A stretch of DNA of 64,000 nt from JBGAKG01 sp044224495 (GTDB lineage Bacteria; Myxococcota_A; Polyangia; Polyangiales; Polyangiaceae): the NCBI GenBank assembly GCA_044224495.1, contig JBGAKG010000009.1:62001-126000 (forward strand). The letters are read 5' to 3'. Under the pieces are notes generated by a model. The model was given only the letters and a program-made list of their open reading frames with translations. It had not been told where the DNA came from and did not search any database. This document shows positions 25,013 through 35,110 of this stretch, one piece after another. Position 1 is the first letter of the stretch. The number at the start of each line of letters is the position of its first letter. The position numbers were made by a program, and so were the translations under genes.

Positions 25013-26372
25013 GATCGTCGTCGCGCTCGCGCCCGCCTGGCCCGCCGCTGGAGCGCTCGTGCTCGGAGGCCTCTCGCTGCGAAAGCGCGATGGCTTCGTC
25101 GACGAGCGCGTGGTCGTCCGGGTCGCCACGCTCGCGCTCGGGCTGTCGCTCGCGTCGGTGCTGTTCGCGTGCGGTCTCTTCGCGAGCGGTGGCTTCGCTC
25201 CGGTCGACGTCCGGCTCGGCGACTGGTTCCGCGCCGGCGACTATGGGTTCGCGCTCGCGTTCCTGATCGACGGGATCTCGGCGCCGATGAGCTTGCTCGC
25301 GGCCGTGCTCGTGCTCGCGACGTCGAAGTTCTCGGCGGCCTACCTGCATCGCGAGCCGGGGTTCACGCGCTTCTTCACGCTGACGCTCGTCTTCGGTTCC
25401 GGGATTCAGCTCGTCGCGATCGGCGGGAGCATCGAGCTCGTGTTCGCCGGTTGGGAGCTCGTGGGCATCGCGTCGTTCCTTCTCGTCGGGTTCTTTCGCG
25501 AGCGCGCGGAGCCGACGAAGGCTTCCATCCGCGTGCTCGTGACGTACCGCCTCTGCGACGTGGGGCTCGTCGTCGCGGGGGTGATGCTCCACGATCTCCG
25601 GGACACCACCCTGGTCGCGGAGCTCGTCGGGGCGGCTCCGGTTCACGCGCACCTGGCGACGCCGGTTGCGGGGGGCGCCACGCTCCTCGGGCTCGCGCTG
25701 TTGCTCGCCGCGATGGGAAAGTCGGCGCAGTTCCCGGTCGGGGGCTGGCTCCCGCGCGCGATGGAGGGGCCGACGGCCTCGAGCGCGGTCTTCTACGGTG
25801 GCATGTCGGTGCACGCCGGCGTGTACTTGCTCGCGCGCCTCGCGCCGCTCTACGCGGGGGACCCGGTGGTTCGGATCGCGATCGTGGGCGTCGGCGGGAC
25901 GACGGCGGTGTTCGCCGCGCTGAGCGGGCAGGTGAGCGCTGACGCGAAGACGGCGCTCGCCTACGCGACCGCGGCGCAGGTCGGGCTCATGTTCGTCGAG
26001 TGCGGGCTCGGTTTCCCCGGTCTCGCGATCGTGCACCTCTCGGCGCACGCGCTCCTCCGCTACTACCAGTTCCTCCGAACCCCCTCGGTTCTGCAGGACG
26101 CGCTCGCGCGGCGCGCCGACGCCGGGGCGGAGGAGGCGGACCGCACGCGTCGGTGGGCCGTGCTCGGGGTCGGCCTACGACGCTTCCTGTACCGGCTCGC
26201 GATCGAGCGCTTCGAGGTCGAGGCGACGCTCGAGCGCTGGGTCGCTCGCCCGGCGATGGAGCTCGCGCGCACGTGCGATGCGCTCGAGCGCTCGATCTTC
26301 GACGAACGCCCGGCCCCGCCGCCGCCGCCGTCCTCGCGCGAGGTGGAGCTCGTCCCGCGGGAGGATCCATGA
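25002..26372 (+). CDS. dabB: DabB, NuoL-like proton-channel subunit
   Basis: 456 residues with about 12-13 hydrophobic helices, of the proton-conducting membrane-transporter family (NuoL/MrpA). Landmarks: DGISAPMSLLAAVLVL, WELVGIASFLLVGFF with the membrane Glu, GWLPRAMEGPTASSA with a channel-core region, and ATAAQVGLMF. It lacks the long NuoL lateral helix. DabB couples ion flow to DabA. It overlaps dabA, and its stop overlaps the next gene's ATG (ATGA). The C-terminal Pro/Glu-rich tail is cytoplasmic. Confidence 0.9.
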   Translation: MWREIVVALAPAWPAAGALVLGGLSLRKRDGFVDERVVVRVATLALGLSLASVLFACGLFASGGFAPVDVRLGDWFRAGDYGFALAFLIDGISAPMSLLAAVLVLATSKFSAAYLHREPGFTRFFTLTLVFGSGIQLVAIGGSIELVFAGWELVGIASFLLVGFFRERAEPTKASIRVLVTYRLCDVGLVVAGVMLHDLRDTTLVAELVGAAPVHAHLATPVAGGATLLGLALLLAAMGKSAQFPVGGWLPRAMEGPTASSAVFYGGMSVHAGVYLLARLAPLYAGDPVVRIAIVGVGGTTAVFAALSGQVSADAKTALAYATAAQVGLMFVECGLGFPGLAIVHLSAHALLRYYQFLRTPSVLQDALARRADAGAEEADRTRRWAVLGVGLRRFLYRLAIERFEVEATLERWVARPAMELARTCDALERSIFDERPAPPPPPSSREVELVPREDP

Positions 26373-27802
26373 CGCCCACCACGGTTCTCGGCGCGCTCCT
26401 CGCGCTCGCGCTCGCGCCACTCGTCGGCGCGCTGCTCGTCCGATTGACCCGCACCGCCCGCGCGGCGGTTCGGATCGCGATCGCGACGAACGCGCTCGTG
26501 CTGCCGGCGGCGTTCGCGCTCTTCGTGGCGACGCGGTCGGGGACGCTCGGGCGCGCGGGCTTCGGCTTCGCGATCGACGGGATGAGCGCCGTGCTCCTGC
26601 CGCTGGTCGCCGCGCTCGTCGCGTGCGTGCTCGGCGCGGCGCCGCGCGCGGACCTCGATCGGCGCTCGGTCGCCTTCTTGCTCCTCGTCGAAGGTGGCAC
26701 GCTCGGGAGCCTGGTCGCGACCCACGTCGTGCTCCTGCTCGGCTTCTGGGTGCTCGCCTTCGTCCCGCTCGCGCTGGAGGCCCGCCGTGATGCGGCACCG
26801 GCGCTCGGGCGGGCGCTCGTGCTCGTCGTCGTCACGGCGATTGCTCCGCTCGTCGTCGCGCTGGGCGCCGCAGCATGGCTGGGCTTCCGCGGTGGGGTCG
26901 CGCACCCGCTCGACGCCTTCGCGCTCGCGGACTCGCAGCTCTTCGCGGGGCGGCACCCGTGGATCGGCGGGCTCGTGCTCGTCGCGGGAGCGGCACGGAT
27001 GGGCGTGTTCCCGCTCCACCTCTGGGCGCCGATCGTTCTCGCTCGGGGCCGTGCGCCGTGGGCGATCCCGCTGGTCGTTTCGCCGCTCGGCTCGTTCGTC
27101 ATCGTTCGGTTCGGGCTCACGTTCTCGCCGACCGTGTTCGCGCGCGCGCTCCCCGCCATCGTCGCGCTCGGGGCCGTCTCCGCCGCGTACGGTTCGCTCC
27201 TGGCGGTGGGCCAGCACGACGCGCGGCGCATGCTCGGGCACGTGTGGGTGTCGCTGGTCGGATTCGTCCTCGTCGGCTTCGCGTCGCTCGACGCGCGCGG
27301 GACCAGCGGGGCGCTCTTTCACGCGTTCGCGAGCATCATCGCGATGACGGGGCTCGCGCTCGTCGTCCGCGCGATCGAGGCGCGGACGGGGACGGCCGAC
27401 GTCCGGCGCTTGGGCGGCTTGGCGCGGCGCACGCCGCGGCTCGCGGTGGCGTTCTTCCTCCTCGCGCTCGCCAACGTCGGTTTCCCGGGAGCGGCGACGT
27501 TCGTCTCCGAGGATCTCGTGGTCCACGGGTTGGTCGGCGGTCACGCGGCGGCGGCGGTGACGCTGCTCGTCGCAGCGGCGCTGAACGGCGTGAGCCTGCT
27601 GCGCGCGCACAAGCGGATCTTCCTCGGCCCGACCTCGGTCCACGCACCCTCGGACTTCGCGCGCGTGGACGACATGCTCCCGCGCGAGCGCTGGGTCGCG
27701 CTCGCGTTGGTCGCCGCGCTCCTGGTGGGCGGACTCGTGCCGATGCCGCTCCTGGCGGTGCGCGAGGTCGTCGTCGGGACGATCGACGCGAAGAAGGAGT
27801 GA
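26369..27802 (+). CDS. Second NuoM/MrpD-like membrane subunit of the dab operon
   Basis: 477 residues with about 12-14 hydrophobic helices. It is distantly similar to NuoL/M/N and MrpD: AIDGMSAVLLPLVAALVA, LLLGFWVLAFVPLALE, FPLHLWAPIVLARG (the degenerate LHxWLPxAH block), and a final NGVSLLRAHKRIFLGP. Some charged channel residues appear missing, so it may be structural or conduct by a changed path. Characterised DAB systems need only DabA and DabB; a third subunit is less common. Translationally coupled to dabB (ATGA). Confidence 0.85.
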   Translation: MTPTTVLGALLALALAPLVGALLVRLTRTARAAVRIAIATNALVLPAAFALFVATRSGTLGRAGFGFAIDGMSAVLLPLVAALVACVLGAAPRADLDRRSVAFLLLVEGGTLGSLVATHVVLLLGFWVLAFVPLALEARRDAAPALGRALVLVVVTAIAPLVVALGAAAWLGFRGGVAHPLDAFALADSQLFAGRHPWIGGLVLVAGAARMGVFPLHLWAPIVLARGRAPWAIPLVVSPLGSFVIVRFGLTFSPTVFARALPAIVALGAVSAAYGSLLAVGQHDARRMLGHVWVSLVGFVLVGFASLDARGTSGALFHAFASIIAMTGLALVVRAIEARTGTADVRRLGGLARRTPRLAVAFFLLALANVGFPGAATFVSEDLVVHGLVGGHAAAAVTLLVAAALNGVSLLRAHKRIFLGPTSVHAPSDFARVDDMLPRERWVALALVAALLVGGLVPMPLLAVREVVVGTIDAKKE

Positions 27803-27857
27803 GCTTCCGGTGGCGGCGGCTTGCGGGGGACGTCGAGGTGACGCACTCTGACGGTCG

Positions 27858-28868
<1,011 letters not shown>

Positions 28869-28916
28869 CGCGCCGAGTTTTGCCCATGCGCCGCAGTGGG
28901 CGAGGAGCTCGCGCGC

Positions 28917-30854
28917 TCACTCGACGACGTCGAGATCCCGCATCGCGCGGACGCGCGTGCCTTCGACGGTGGCCTCGAACGAGACGTCCCAGCTCCCGAC
29001 GCTCGGGGCGGTGAACGTCGCGCGGACGTCGTTCGTGTCGTGCGCGTCGAGCGTGATCGGGACGCCGTTGGTCGATTGGCCGTTGGGGAAGACGGTGAGC
29101 GTGATGGCGGTGACCTTCGCCTTCGCGCCTGCGCTCCCGATCACGATCCGGCACTTCATCTCGACCTTCGTCCCCGTCTTCACGAGCGGAGGCGAGTCGA
29201 AGACCAGTCGCGGAGAACCCGTGAAGAGCGCCGAGCCACCGGCGGCGATGGCCGACAGATCGTCTTCGGCCTTCGCGCGCGTGAAGCGGGCGGAGTTGTC
29301 GGTCGAGTCGAGCCGATAGGCGCCCTGCGCGAGATCGCGCGCGCCGACGAGGTCGCCCGACTCCTGCGCGGCCATCGCCATCGTGATCATCTCGTGCTCG
29401 GCTTCGGAGCGGATCTGCTGGAGCTCGCCGTCGTTCGGCCAGCGCTTCAGCCCCTCCCTCACGAGATCATCGATGTTGTCGCCCGGTGGCTCCACGTAGT
29501 GCCCGTCGGCGAGGACGCGCCGGCAGTGCTCGACGTAGCTCGCGCGCTCTTCGTCGACGCGATTGATGCGTGACACCACCAGCGTCGCGGCAGCGACGCC
29601 GATCGCGAAGGCGGCCGCGATCCCGACCCACCCGCGCGACGGCGGATGAACGGCGGGCGTGTCGCTCGTGCGCTCGCGCGGGAGCGGATCGGGGCCGGTC
29701 ACCTTCGGCGTCGGAGGCGGCCGCGGCAGAGCGGGGACGTCGGCGCCGGAGTCGTGGAGCGTCGGCGCGAGCTCGTCGGAGCTCGAGATCGTCGCCGTCG
29801 GCGGCGAGTTCGGCGGGCTGCCGCTCCAGCGCTTGGCGACGTGGGGCTCGCTCGGCAGCGCGCTCGCTTCCTTTGCCGCCGTCGCCAGCGCCGCCGCGAA
29901 CGTGCGCGCGTTCGTCGCGCGGTGCTCGGGTTCCTTCGCGAGGTTGTCCATGACGACCTTCGCGATCGACTCGGGGAGGTCGGGGACGAGCTCGCGGAGC
30001 GGGGGCGGCTGCTCGTGGACGTGCTTCACCAAGAGGCCGATCGGCTGCGCGGCGTCGAACGGGGTGCGGCCGGCGAGGAGCTGATAGAGCATCGTCGCGA
30101 TCGCGTACACGTCGCCGGGCGGTCCCACGGGCGCCCCGACCGCGCCCTCCGGCGAGATGTAGCGCGCCGTCCCCATCACGCGCCCGGCGACCGTCTCCAT
30201 CGATTGATCACCGACCTCGAGGCGCGCGATCCCGAAGTCGAGCACCTTCACCCACTCGGCGACGTCGGCGCGGCGCACGAGCATCACGTTCTCGGGCTTC
30301 AGGTCGCGGTGGACGATGCCGAGCGCGTGTCCCTCGCCGACCGCGTCGGCGATCTGCATGACGATCGAGAGCGCGCGTTCGAGGGCCATGCGCCCACCGG
30401 CTTGCTCGAGCGCGGCGGCGAGCGACTTCCCGTCGAGGTACTCCATCACGATGTACAGCGCGCCGCGTCCCTGCGAGTCGCCCTCGAGCTGACCGACGAG
30501 GTGCACGTCGACGACGTGCGGGTGTTGGAGTCGACTCGCGATCTTTGCTTCGCGGTGGAAGCGCCGCACGAGCGAGACGTTGCTCGAGAGCTCCTGGTGG
30601 AGGACCTTCACCGCGACGTCGCGGTCGATGCTCCGCTGGTGGGCGCGGTAGACCGTCCCCATCGCCCCCACCCCCGCGACGCTCTTCAGCTCGATGTCCC
30701 CGCCGAGCACCATCCCGAGGTAGGGGTCCGTCCCCTCCGTCTCCACCGCGACGAGCGCCGAGCCGTCCTTCGGGCAGAAGGCGGCCGACTCCTCATAGGG
30801 CGTGCCACAGGTAGGGCAGCGCTTGGAGAGGAGGGGGGAGGCGGGGGTAGCCAC
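28917..30854 (-). CDS. Ser/Thr protein kinase with N-terminal zinc ribbon
   Basis: 645 residues. Zinc-ribbon-like CPTCGTPYEESAAFCPKDG (Cys13, 16, 27; Asp30 in the fourth position, a common myxobacterial form). The kinase domain (about 55-320) has Gly-loop GVGAMGTV, Lys83, HRDLKPEN (182-189) and DFG (206-208), all intact. A Pro/Ser-rich linker leads to one transmembrane helix near residues 411-430. The C-terminal region outside the membrane ends in a beta-sandwich-like domain. Divergent from the lipoprotein gene at 30922, 67 bases away. Confidence 0.94.
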   Translation of the reverse strand: MATPASPLLSKRCPTCGTPYEESAAFCPKDGSALVAVETEGTDPYLGMVLGGDIELKSVAGVGAMGTVYRAHQRSIDRDVAVKVLHQELSSNVSLVRRFHREAKIASRLQHPHVVDVHLVGQLEGDSQGRGALYIVMEYLDGKSLAAALEQAGGRMALERALSIVMQIADAVGEGHALGIVHRDLKPENVMLVRRADVAEWVKVLDFGIARLEVGDQSMETVAGRVMGTARYISPEGAVGAPVGPPGDVYAIATMLYQLLAGRTPFDAAQPIGLLVKHVHEQPPPLRELVPDLPESIAKVVMDNLAKEPEHRATNARTFAAALATAAKEASALPSEPHVAKRWSGSPPNSPPTATISSSDELAPTLHDSGADVPALPRPPPTPKVTGPDPLPRERTSDTPAVHPPSRGWVGIAAAFAIGVAAATLVVSRINRVDEERASYVEHCRRVLADGHYVEPPGDNIDDLVREGLKRWPNDGELQQIRSEAEHEMITMAMAAQESGDLVGARDLAQGAYRLDSTDNSARFTRAKAEDDLSAIAAGGSALFTGSPRLVFDSPPLVKTGTKVEMKCRIVIGSAGAKAKVTAITLTVFPNGQSTNGVPITLDAHDTNDVRATFTAPSVGSWDVSFEATVEGTRVRAMRDLDVVE

Positions 30855-30921
30855 GTGAATGCAAGAGGATAGCCGAGCGACACAGGGTCAGCCCGATGCT
30901 ATCGTTGGGGCGGGAGGTCTC

Positions 30922-32283
30922 ATGAGAGCTTACGTCTGGATTGGGGCAATTGGTCTCGTCGTCTGCACGGCAGGTGGGATCGCGGCGTGCGGCGGCTCCG
31001 ACGGCTCGAACTTCTTCGATGCGGGCAACGGCGATGGGGGTGGTGGCGACGACTCGAGCGTCTTCGACGACCTCGGCATTCCGCTCCCCGATGCCTCCAC
31101 CGATACGGCCGGCCCCTGCAAGAACCTCCAGTGCCAGATCGTGGCCTGCGGCGGCGGGAAGACCACGACGGTCTCCGGGACCGTGGTCACGCCGGCGCTC
31201 ACGAACCCGGACCCGGTCTACAACGCCATCGTCTACGTGCCGAACGCCCCCCTGTCGCCGCTCCCCACCGGAGCGACGTGCGACCAGTGTGGCGCTGCCG
31301 TCTCGGGCGAACCGGTGTCGATCGCGCAGACCGGCTACGACGGCAAGTTCACGCTGAAGAACGTGCCGGTCGGCCAGAACATCCCGCTCGTCATCCAGAT
31401 CGGGAAGTGGCGCCGCCAGGTCACGTTGCCGAAGGTCGACTCGTGCGTCGACAACCCGGTCGCGTCCACGGTCACCCGCCTGCCGCGCAACAAGAGCGAG
31501 GGCGACATCCCGCAGATGGCGATCGTCTCGTCCACGTTCGATCGCACGGAGTGCATCCTCAAGAAGATGGGTGTCGACGACGCGGAGTTCACCGCCGAGA
31601 CGGGCACCGGCCGCATCCACCTCTACACCGGCAACGGGGCGTCGGTCTCGCCGCCGGGCGGGCCCGGGACCAACCTCTGGACGAACCTGACGACGCTGAA
31701 GAAGTACGACGTCGTCGCGCTGCCGTGCTCGTCGTACCCGTCGGGGCAGACGACGACCTTGTTCGACTACGCGAACCAAGGCGGGCGCCTCTACGTCACC
31801 GATCTCTCGTACCCGGTCATCCAAGCGGGCCCGGCGCCTTGGCCGTCGACGGCGAACTGGGTCGGTGGAAGCGGCGTGAACCCCGCGACGATCGACACGT
31901 CGTTCCCGAAGGGTGATGCGCTCGCGAACTGGCTCCAGGCCATCGGAGCGACGACGACGAAGGGCTCGATCAGCCTCACCGGCAACTACCACCGCTTCTC
32001 GGCGTCGAACAAACCCGCGCAGCGTTGGGTCTACTTCAACCAGACCGACGAGCAGCTCTACGGCTTCAACACGCCGTACAACCAGCCGCCGGCGCAGCAG
32101 TGCGGCCGCGTGTTCTACGCGAGCTTCCACGTCGCGAACGGCTCGGGCACCTCGTTCCCGTCGGAGTGCGGAAGCACGCCGCTGACGGCGCAAGAGAAGG
32201 TCCTCGAGTTCATGCTGCTCGACCTCGCGTCCTGCGTGACGGACGACTCGAAGCCGCCGCCCCCGCCGCCCGGCCCGAACTGA
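30922..32283 (+). CDS. Lipoprotein, carboxypeptidase-regulatory-like and glutamine-amidotransferase-like domains
   Basis: 453 residues, ATG after a GGAGGT ribosome site. Signal ends IAAC (Cys23). A Gly/Asp linker is followed by CKNLQC and a CarboxypepD_reg-like beta-sandwich (SGTVVTPALTNPDPVYNAIVYVPN, FTLKNVPVGQNIPLVIQIGKWRR). The rest (about 180-450) has a flavodoxin-like order (MAIVSSTFDRTECIL, YDVVALPCSSY, FDYANQGGRLYVTDLSY). This looks like a class-I-amidotransferase-like fold without a clear catalytic Cys. I recall similar proteins as common myxobacterial surface lipoproteins of unknown role. Confidence 0.8.
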   Translation: MRAYVWIGAIGLVVCTAGGIAACGGSDGSNFFDAGNGDGGGGDDSSVFDDLGIPLPDASTDTAGPCKNLQCQIVACGGGKTTTVSGTVVTPALTNPDPVYNAIVYVPNAPLSPLPTGATCDQCGAAVSGEPVSIAQTGYDGKFTLKNVPVGQNIPLVIQIGKWRRQVTLPKVDSCVDNPVASTVTRLPRNKSEGDIPQMAIVSSTFDRTECILKKMGVDDAEFTAETGTGRIHLYTGNGASVSPPGGPGTNLWTNLTTLKKYDVVALPCSSYPSGQTTTLFDYANQGGRLYVTDLSYPVIQAGPAPWPSTANWVGGSGVNPATIDTSFPKGDALANWLQAIGATTTKGSISLTGNYHRFSASNKPAQRWVYFNQTDEQLYGFNTPYNQPPAQQCGRVFYASFHVANGSGTSFPSECGSTPLTAQEKVLEFMLLDLASCVTDDSKPPPPPPGPN

Positions 32284-32476
32284 GAAAAAGACGAATACGG
32301 AACACGGAACGGGAGCGGGAACGCGGAACGCGGAACGTTCTGCGCTCCCCGTTCCGCCGTGCGCGAAACGCGAACTAGAACGCGGAACGCGAAACGCGGA
32401 TTCCGCATTCGCGTTCTAGTTCTCGTTTTCCGGTCGTTCCGCATTCCCGTTCCCGTTCTCTATTCCGTATTCGTCC
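32284..32476. repeat. Long imperfect inverted repeat of GGAACG-type units
   Basis: The space between two convergent genes is filled by a repeat of GGAACG/GAACGCG units on the left and their complement on the right. Perfect 13-base outer arms lie at 32290-32302 and 32463-32475. Perfect 13-base inner arms, GAACTAGAACGCG and CGCGTTCTAGTTC, lie at 32372-32384 and 32410-32422. The RNA would fold into a long, branched hairpin and may end transcription from both sides. It differs in composition from neighbouring genes and resembles a REP-like palindromic element. Confidence 0.8.
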
Positions 32477-33691
32477 TTACCTCTTCTCGCGGAGCCCCCG
32501 CTGGGCACCGTAGATACTGCGCCTGCCTGCCAGCATCCACGCCACCAGCATCACGATCACGGCGTGGGGTAGGACTCCGCTGCCGAAGAGCTCCAGCGCC
32601 ATCAGCGTCAACGCTACCGGCGTGTTCGATGCTGCTCCGAAGGTCGCCGCCAGACCCACCGCTGCGGCCAGCGGCTGCGGGAGCCCCAGCACCGGGGCGA
32701 GCGCCGCTCCCAGCGTCGCTCCGATGAAGAAGAGCGGCGTCACCTCGCCTCCGATGAAGCCGCTGCCCAGCGTCACCACCGTGAACACGAGCTTCAGCGC
32801 GAAGACCCAGCCCGGCGTCGGCTCCCCGAACGCCGCCACGATGCCGGGCACGCCGAGCCCCAGGTAGTCGTTCGTCCCCACCACCCGCCACAGCACGACC
32901 ACCGCGACGCCACCCAGCGCGGCGCGCAGCGGGTGGCGCGGGAGCTTCGCCCCCAGCACCGCCTTGAGCCGATGCACGCCCTCGATGAAGGCGCGCACCA
33001 CGAGCGCCACCGCCGCCCCGAACACGAGCCACTTGCCCGCCAGCACGAGCGTCCATGGCGTCACCGCGAGGGTGGGGTAGGCCGTGTGCACGATGCCGAG
33101 CCGGCGCGTGACCGCGTCGCCGACGAACGCCGCCACCGCCGCCGGGATCAGGCGGTCCGAGCGGATCCGCCCGACGACCACCACCTCGACCCCGAACACC
33201 GCGCCCGCGAACGGCGTCCCGAACACCGAACCGAAGCCGCCGGCCATGCCCGCGGTCAACATCGCCGCGCGCAGCTCGCCCGCGGCACCGAACCGCCGCG
33301 CGAGCGCGTCCGCGATCGACGCGCCCATCTGCACCGCGGTGCCCTCGCGCCCGGCGCTCCCACCGAACAGGTGCGTGAGCAACGTGCCGCCGAGCACGAG
33401 CGGCGCCATCCGCGTCGGGATCGTGTCGCCGCCGTCGTGCGCACGATCGATCACGAGATCGTTCCCCCGCACGACCGACGCGCCGAGCTTCTCGTACACC
33501 AGGCCCAGCACCACGCCCGCGATCGGCAGCGCGAACACGAGCGCTGGGTGCGCCCCGCGCGTCACCGTCACGCGATCGAGCAGGAACAGGAAGAGCGCCG
33601 AAGCCGCCCCGCACGAGACGCCCACGACGGCAGCCGCCGCGAGCGTCTTCGCGTTCACTCCCCACCGCTCTGCGCTTTCCTTCCAATTCAT
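32477..33691 (-). CDS. clcF: CLC-F type fluoride/proton antiporter
   Basis: 404 residues with about 12 membrane segments of the CLC superfamily. GSAGREGT (111-118) carries the gating Glu, and GSGFIGGEVTP matches the third CLC signature. The chloride-binding GSGIP motif is replaced by GNDLV at 76-80, the substitution characteristic of fluoride-specific CLC-F proteins. A fluoride riboswitch directly upstream settles the substrate. CLC-F exports F- in exchange for H+. The ATG at 33691 is chosen because the longer reading frame would run into the aptamer. GGGAG acts as ribosome site. Confidence 0.92.
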   Translation of the reverse strand: MNWKESAERWGVNAKTLAAAAVVGVSCGAASALFLFLLDRVTVTRGAHPALVFALPIAGVVLGLVYEKLGASVVRGNDLVIDRAHDGGDTIPTRMAPLVLGGTLLTHLFGGSAGREGTAVQMGASIADALARRFGAAGELRAAMLTAGMAGGFGSVFGTPFAGAVFGVEVVVVGRIRSDRLIPAAVAAFVGDAVTRRLGIVHTAYPTLAVTPWTLVLAGKWLVFGAAVALVVRAFIEGVHRLKAVLGAKLPRHPLRAALGGVAVVVLWRVVGTNDYLGLGVPGIVAAFGEPTPGWVFALKLVFTVVTLGSGFIGGEVTPLFFIGATLGAALAPVLGLPQPLAAAVGLAATFGAASNTPVALTLMALELFGSGVLPHAVIVMLVAWMLAGRRSIYGAQRGLREKR

Positions 33692-33719
33692 CCTACGGCT
33701 CCCATGGGTTTCCCCGAGC

Positions 33720-33784
33720 TTCGTAGGAGTCATTGGTGGCCCAAGGCGCCACGGTTCTCGGCGGACTCCACCGCCATCCCGATT
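33720..33784 (-). ncRNA. Fluoride riboswitch (crcB motif)
   Basis: On the minus strand the core begins GGCGGTGGAGTCCGCC (P1 GGCG/CGCC), continues AGAACCG, has P3 GTGGC/GCCAC, and ends AATGACTCCTAC. The GGAGTC in the P1 loop pairs with GACTCC near the 3' end, the pseudoknot seen in known fluoride aptamers. One deviation is G for A in the GAUG stretch. It lies about 30 bases before the clcF start, with GGGAG in the intervening segment, suggesting control of translation or of early termination. Confidence 0.92.
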
Positions 33785-33855
33785 GTCCGAAGATCATCGC
33801 CGACGGGGACCGTCGGCGTCAACGCCGTTTCGGCTCGGCGCTTCTCCGAACGCGA

Positions 33856-33893
33856 CAAAAGAAAACCGCCGCGGTGGTTTTGCACCGCGGCGG
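33856..33893 (-). terminator. Rho-independent terminator after the NTF2-like lipoprotein gene
   Basis: On the minus strand an 11-base perfect stem, CCGCCGCGGTG/CACCGCGGCGG, around CAAAAC is followed by TTTTCTTTTG. It begins 36 bases after the stop of the 33929-35110 gene and separates it from the fluoride riboswitch unit on the same strand. Confidence 0.9.
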
Positions 33894-33928
33894 TCTCGAG
33901 CCACGTGGTGGCTCCGTCTCGCTTCAGG

Positions 33929-35110
33929 TCACTTCGGCTTCGCCGACCCGGCCGGCGGCGGGGTCGCGGGCTTCGCCGAGCCACCACCCGCGGGGGGCGG
34001 CGGGGGGTTGCCGGCGGGCTTGCCACCGGCCGGCGCCGGCGGGAGGAGCCCGAACGCGATCGCGGCCTCGAGGCCCGAGCCGTACGTCCAGACCGTCTTC
34101 GCCTTGCCGTCCTTCAGCTCGACGATGTCGAGGAGGTGCATGTTGCCGTTCTTGTTCGTCGGCTTCGTCGGGCCCATGGCGCCCTTCATCGTGCCGTTGA
34201 ACTCGACCGCCGCGACGACGAAGTTGTCGAAGCCGAGGACGATCTTCGGGGTGATCTTCGCGTCGGGGAAGATCTTCATCATGTCGGTCCAGTTCTTCTT
34301 CGCGGCGTCCTTGCCCTTGCTGTCGGTCATGCCGCTGTAGTCGAACATCTGGACGTCGTCGGTGAGCGCACCGAGGTAGCCCTTGTCGTCCTTCTTCTCG
34401 AAGTTCATGTAGAAGGCCTTCGCGATGTCGATGTTCTTCGCCTCGTCGGGCGAGTCCTTCGCGACGATCGCGACGACCGGGGCGGTCGGGATCGGCTCGA
34501 GCGGACGAACCTTCAGCTTCGGGTCCGCCTGGCCGAGTTGACCCATCATCGTGATGTGGTCGTAGAAGAGCCACTGCTGGTTGATGAGACCGTCGGCGTT
34601 GAACGTGTAGACCATCGCCGAGTGCATCGACACCTTCTTGCCGTTGCCCTTCTGGCCCATCATCTCGCCGGTGTTCGTGCCCGAGAACACGCCCTCGGCG
34701 ACCACCGTGTTGCCCTTGGTGAAGGTGCGGGTGATCGTGTTGCGGCCGTCGGGGAACGCCGCGAAGAAGCCGGTCATCTGCTGCTCGATCTGCGCCTTCG
34801 TCGCCGCGCCGTAGCCGACCGGCGGCATCACGCCCCAGGCCTGCACGTCGTCCGAGTAGGTCGTCATGAGCTTCTTGGCGTCGTGCGCGGCCCAGGCCGC
34901 GTCCTGGTCCGCCATCGTCTTCTTGATGAGGTCCGCGAGGGGCGGCTTCGGCGGCGGCGTCGCGACGGTCGCCGACGTCGCGGGCGGGGTGGAGGCGACG
35001 GGCGGCGGCGCGGAGGCGCTCGTCGTCGTCGTCGGGGTCGTCGGCTTCTCGTCACCACCACCACAGGCCACGAGCAGGACGGCTGCCGCGCCAAGAACCA
35101 GCTTCTTCAT
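33929..35110 (-). CDS. Lipoprotein with two SnoaL/NTF2-like domains
   Basis: 393 residues. Signal MKKLVLGAAAVLLVAC with lipobox (Cys16). A Thr/Pro/Ala linker leads to two tandem SnoaL-like domains, about 60-195 (AAWAAHDAKKLMTTYSDDVQ) and 215-350 (AFYMNFEKKDDKGYLGALTDDV), each with the NTF2-like helix-then-sheet pattern and a pocket-lining WG or FDY segment. The tail is Pro/Gly/Lys-rich. Such domains bind or modify small hydrophobic molecules, but no catalytic site can be assigned. A hairpin at 35139-35161 lies in its leader. Confidence 0.8.
   Translation of the reverse strand: MKKLVLGAAAVLLVACGGGDEKPTTPTTTTSASAPPPVASTPPATSATVATPPPKPPLADLIKKTMADQDAAWAAHDAKKLMTTYSDDVQAWGVMPPVGYGAATKAQIEQQMTGFFAAFPDGRNTITRTFTKGNTVVAEGVFSGTNTGEMMGQKGNGKKVSMHSAMVYTFNADGLINQQWLFYDHITMMGQLGQADPKLKVRPLEPIPTAPVVAIVAKDSPDEAKNIDIAKAFYMNFEKKDDKGYLGALTDDVQMFDYSGMTDSKGKDAAKKNWTDMMKIFPDAKITPKIVLGFDNFVVAAVEFNGTMKGAMGPTKPTNKNGNMHLLDIVELKDGKAKTVWTYGSGLEAAIAFGLLPPAPAGGKPAGNPPPPPAGGGSAKPATPPPAGSAKPK

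Noticed and set aside
21920..27802. Autotrophy or carboxysome function suggested by dabA and dabB
   Set aside because: No Rubisco, phosphoribulokinase or carboxysome shell gene is present in the window. DAB-type systems are also found in heterotrophs.
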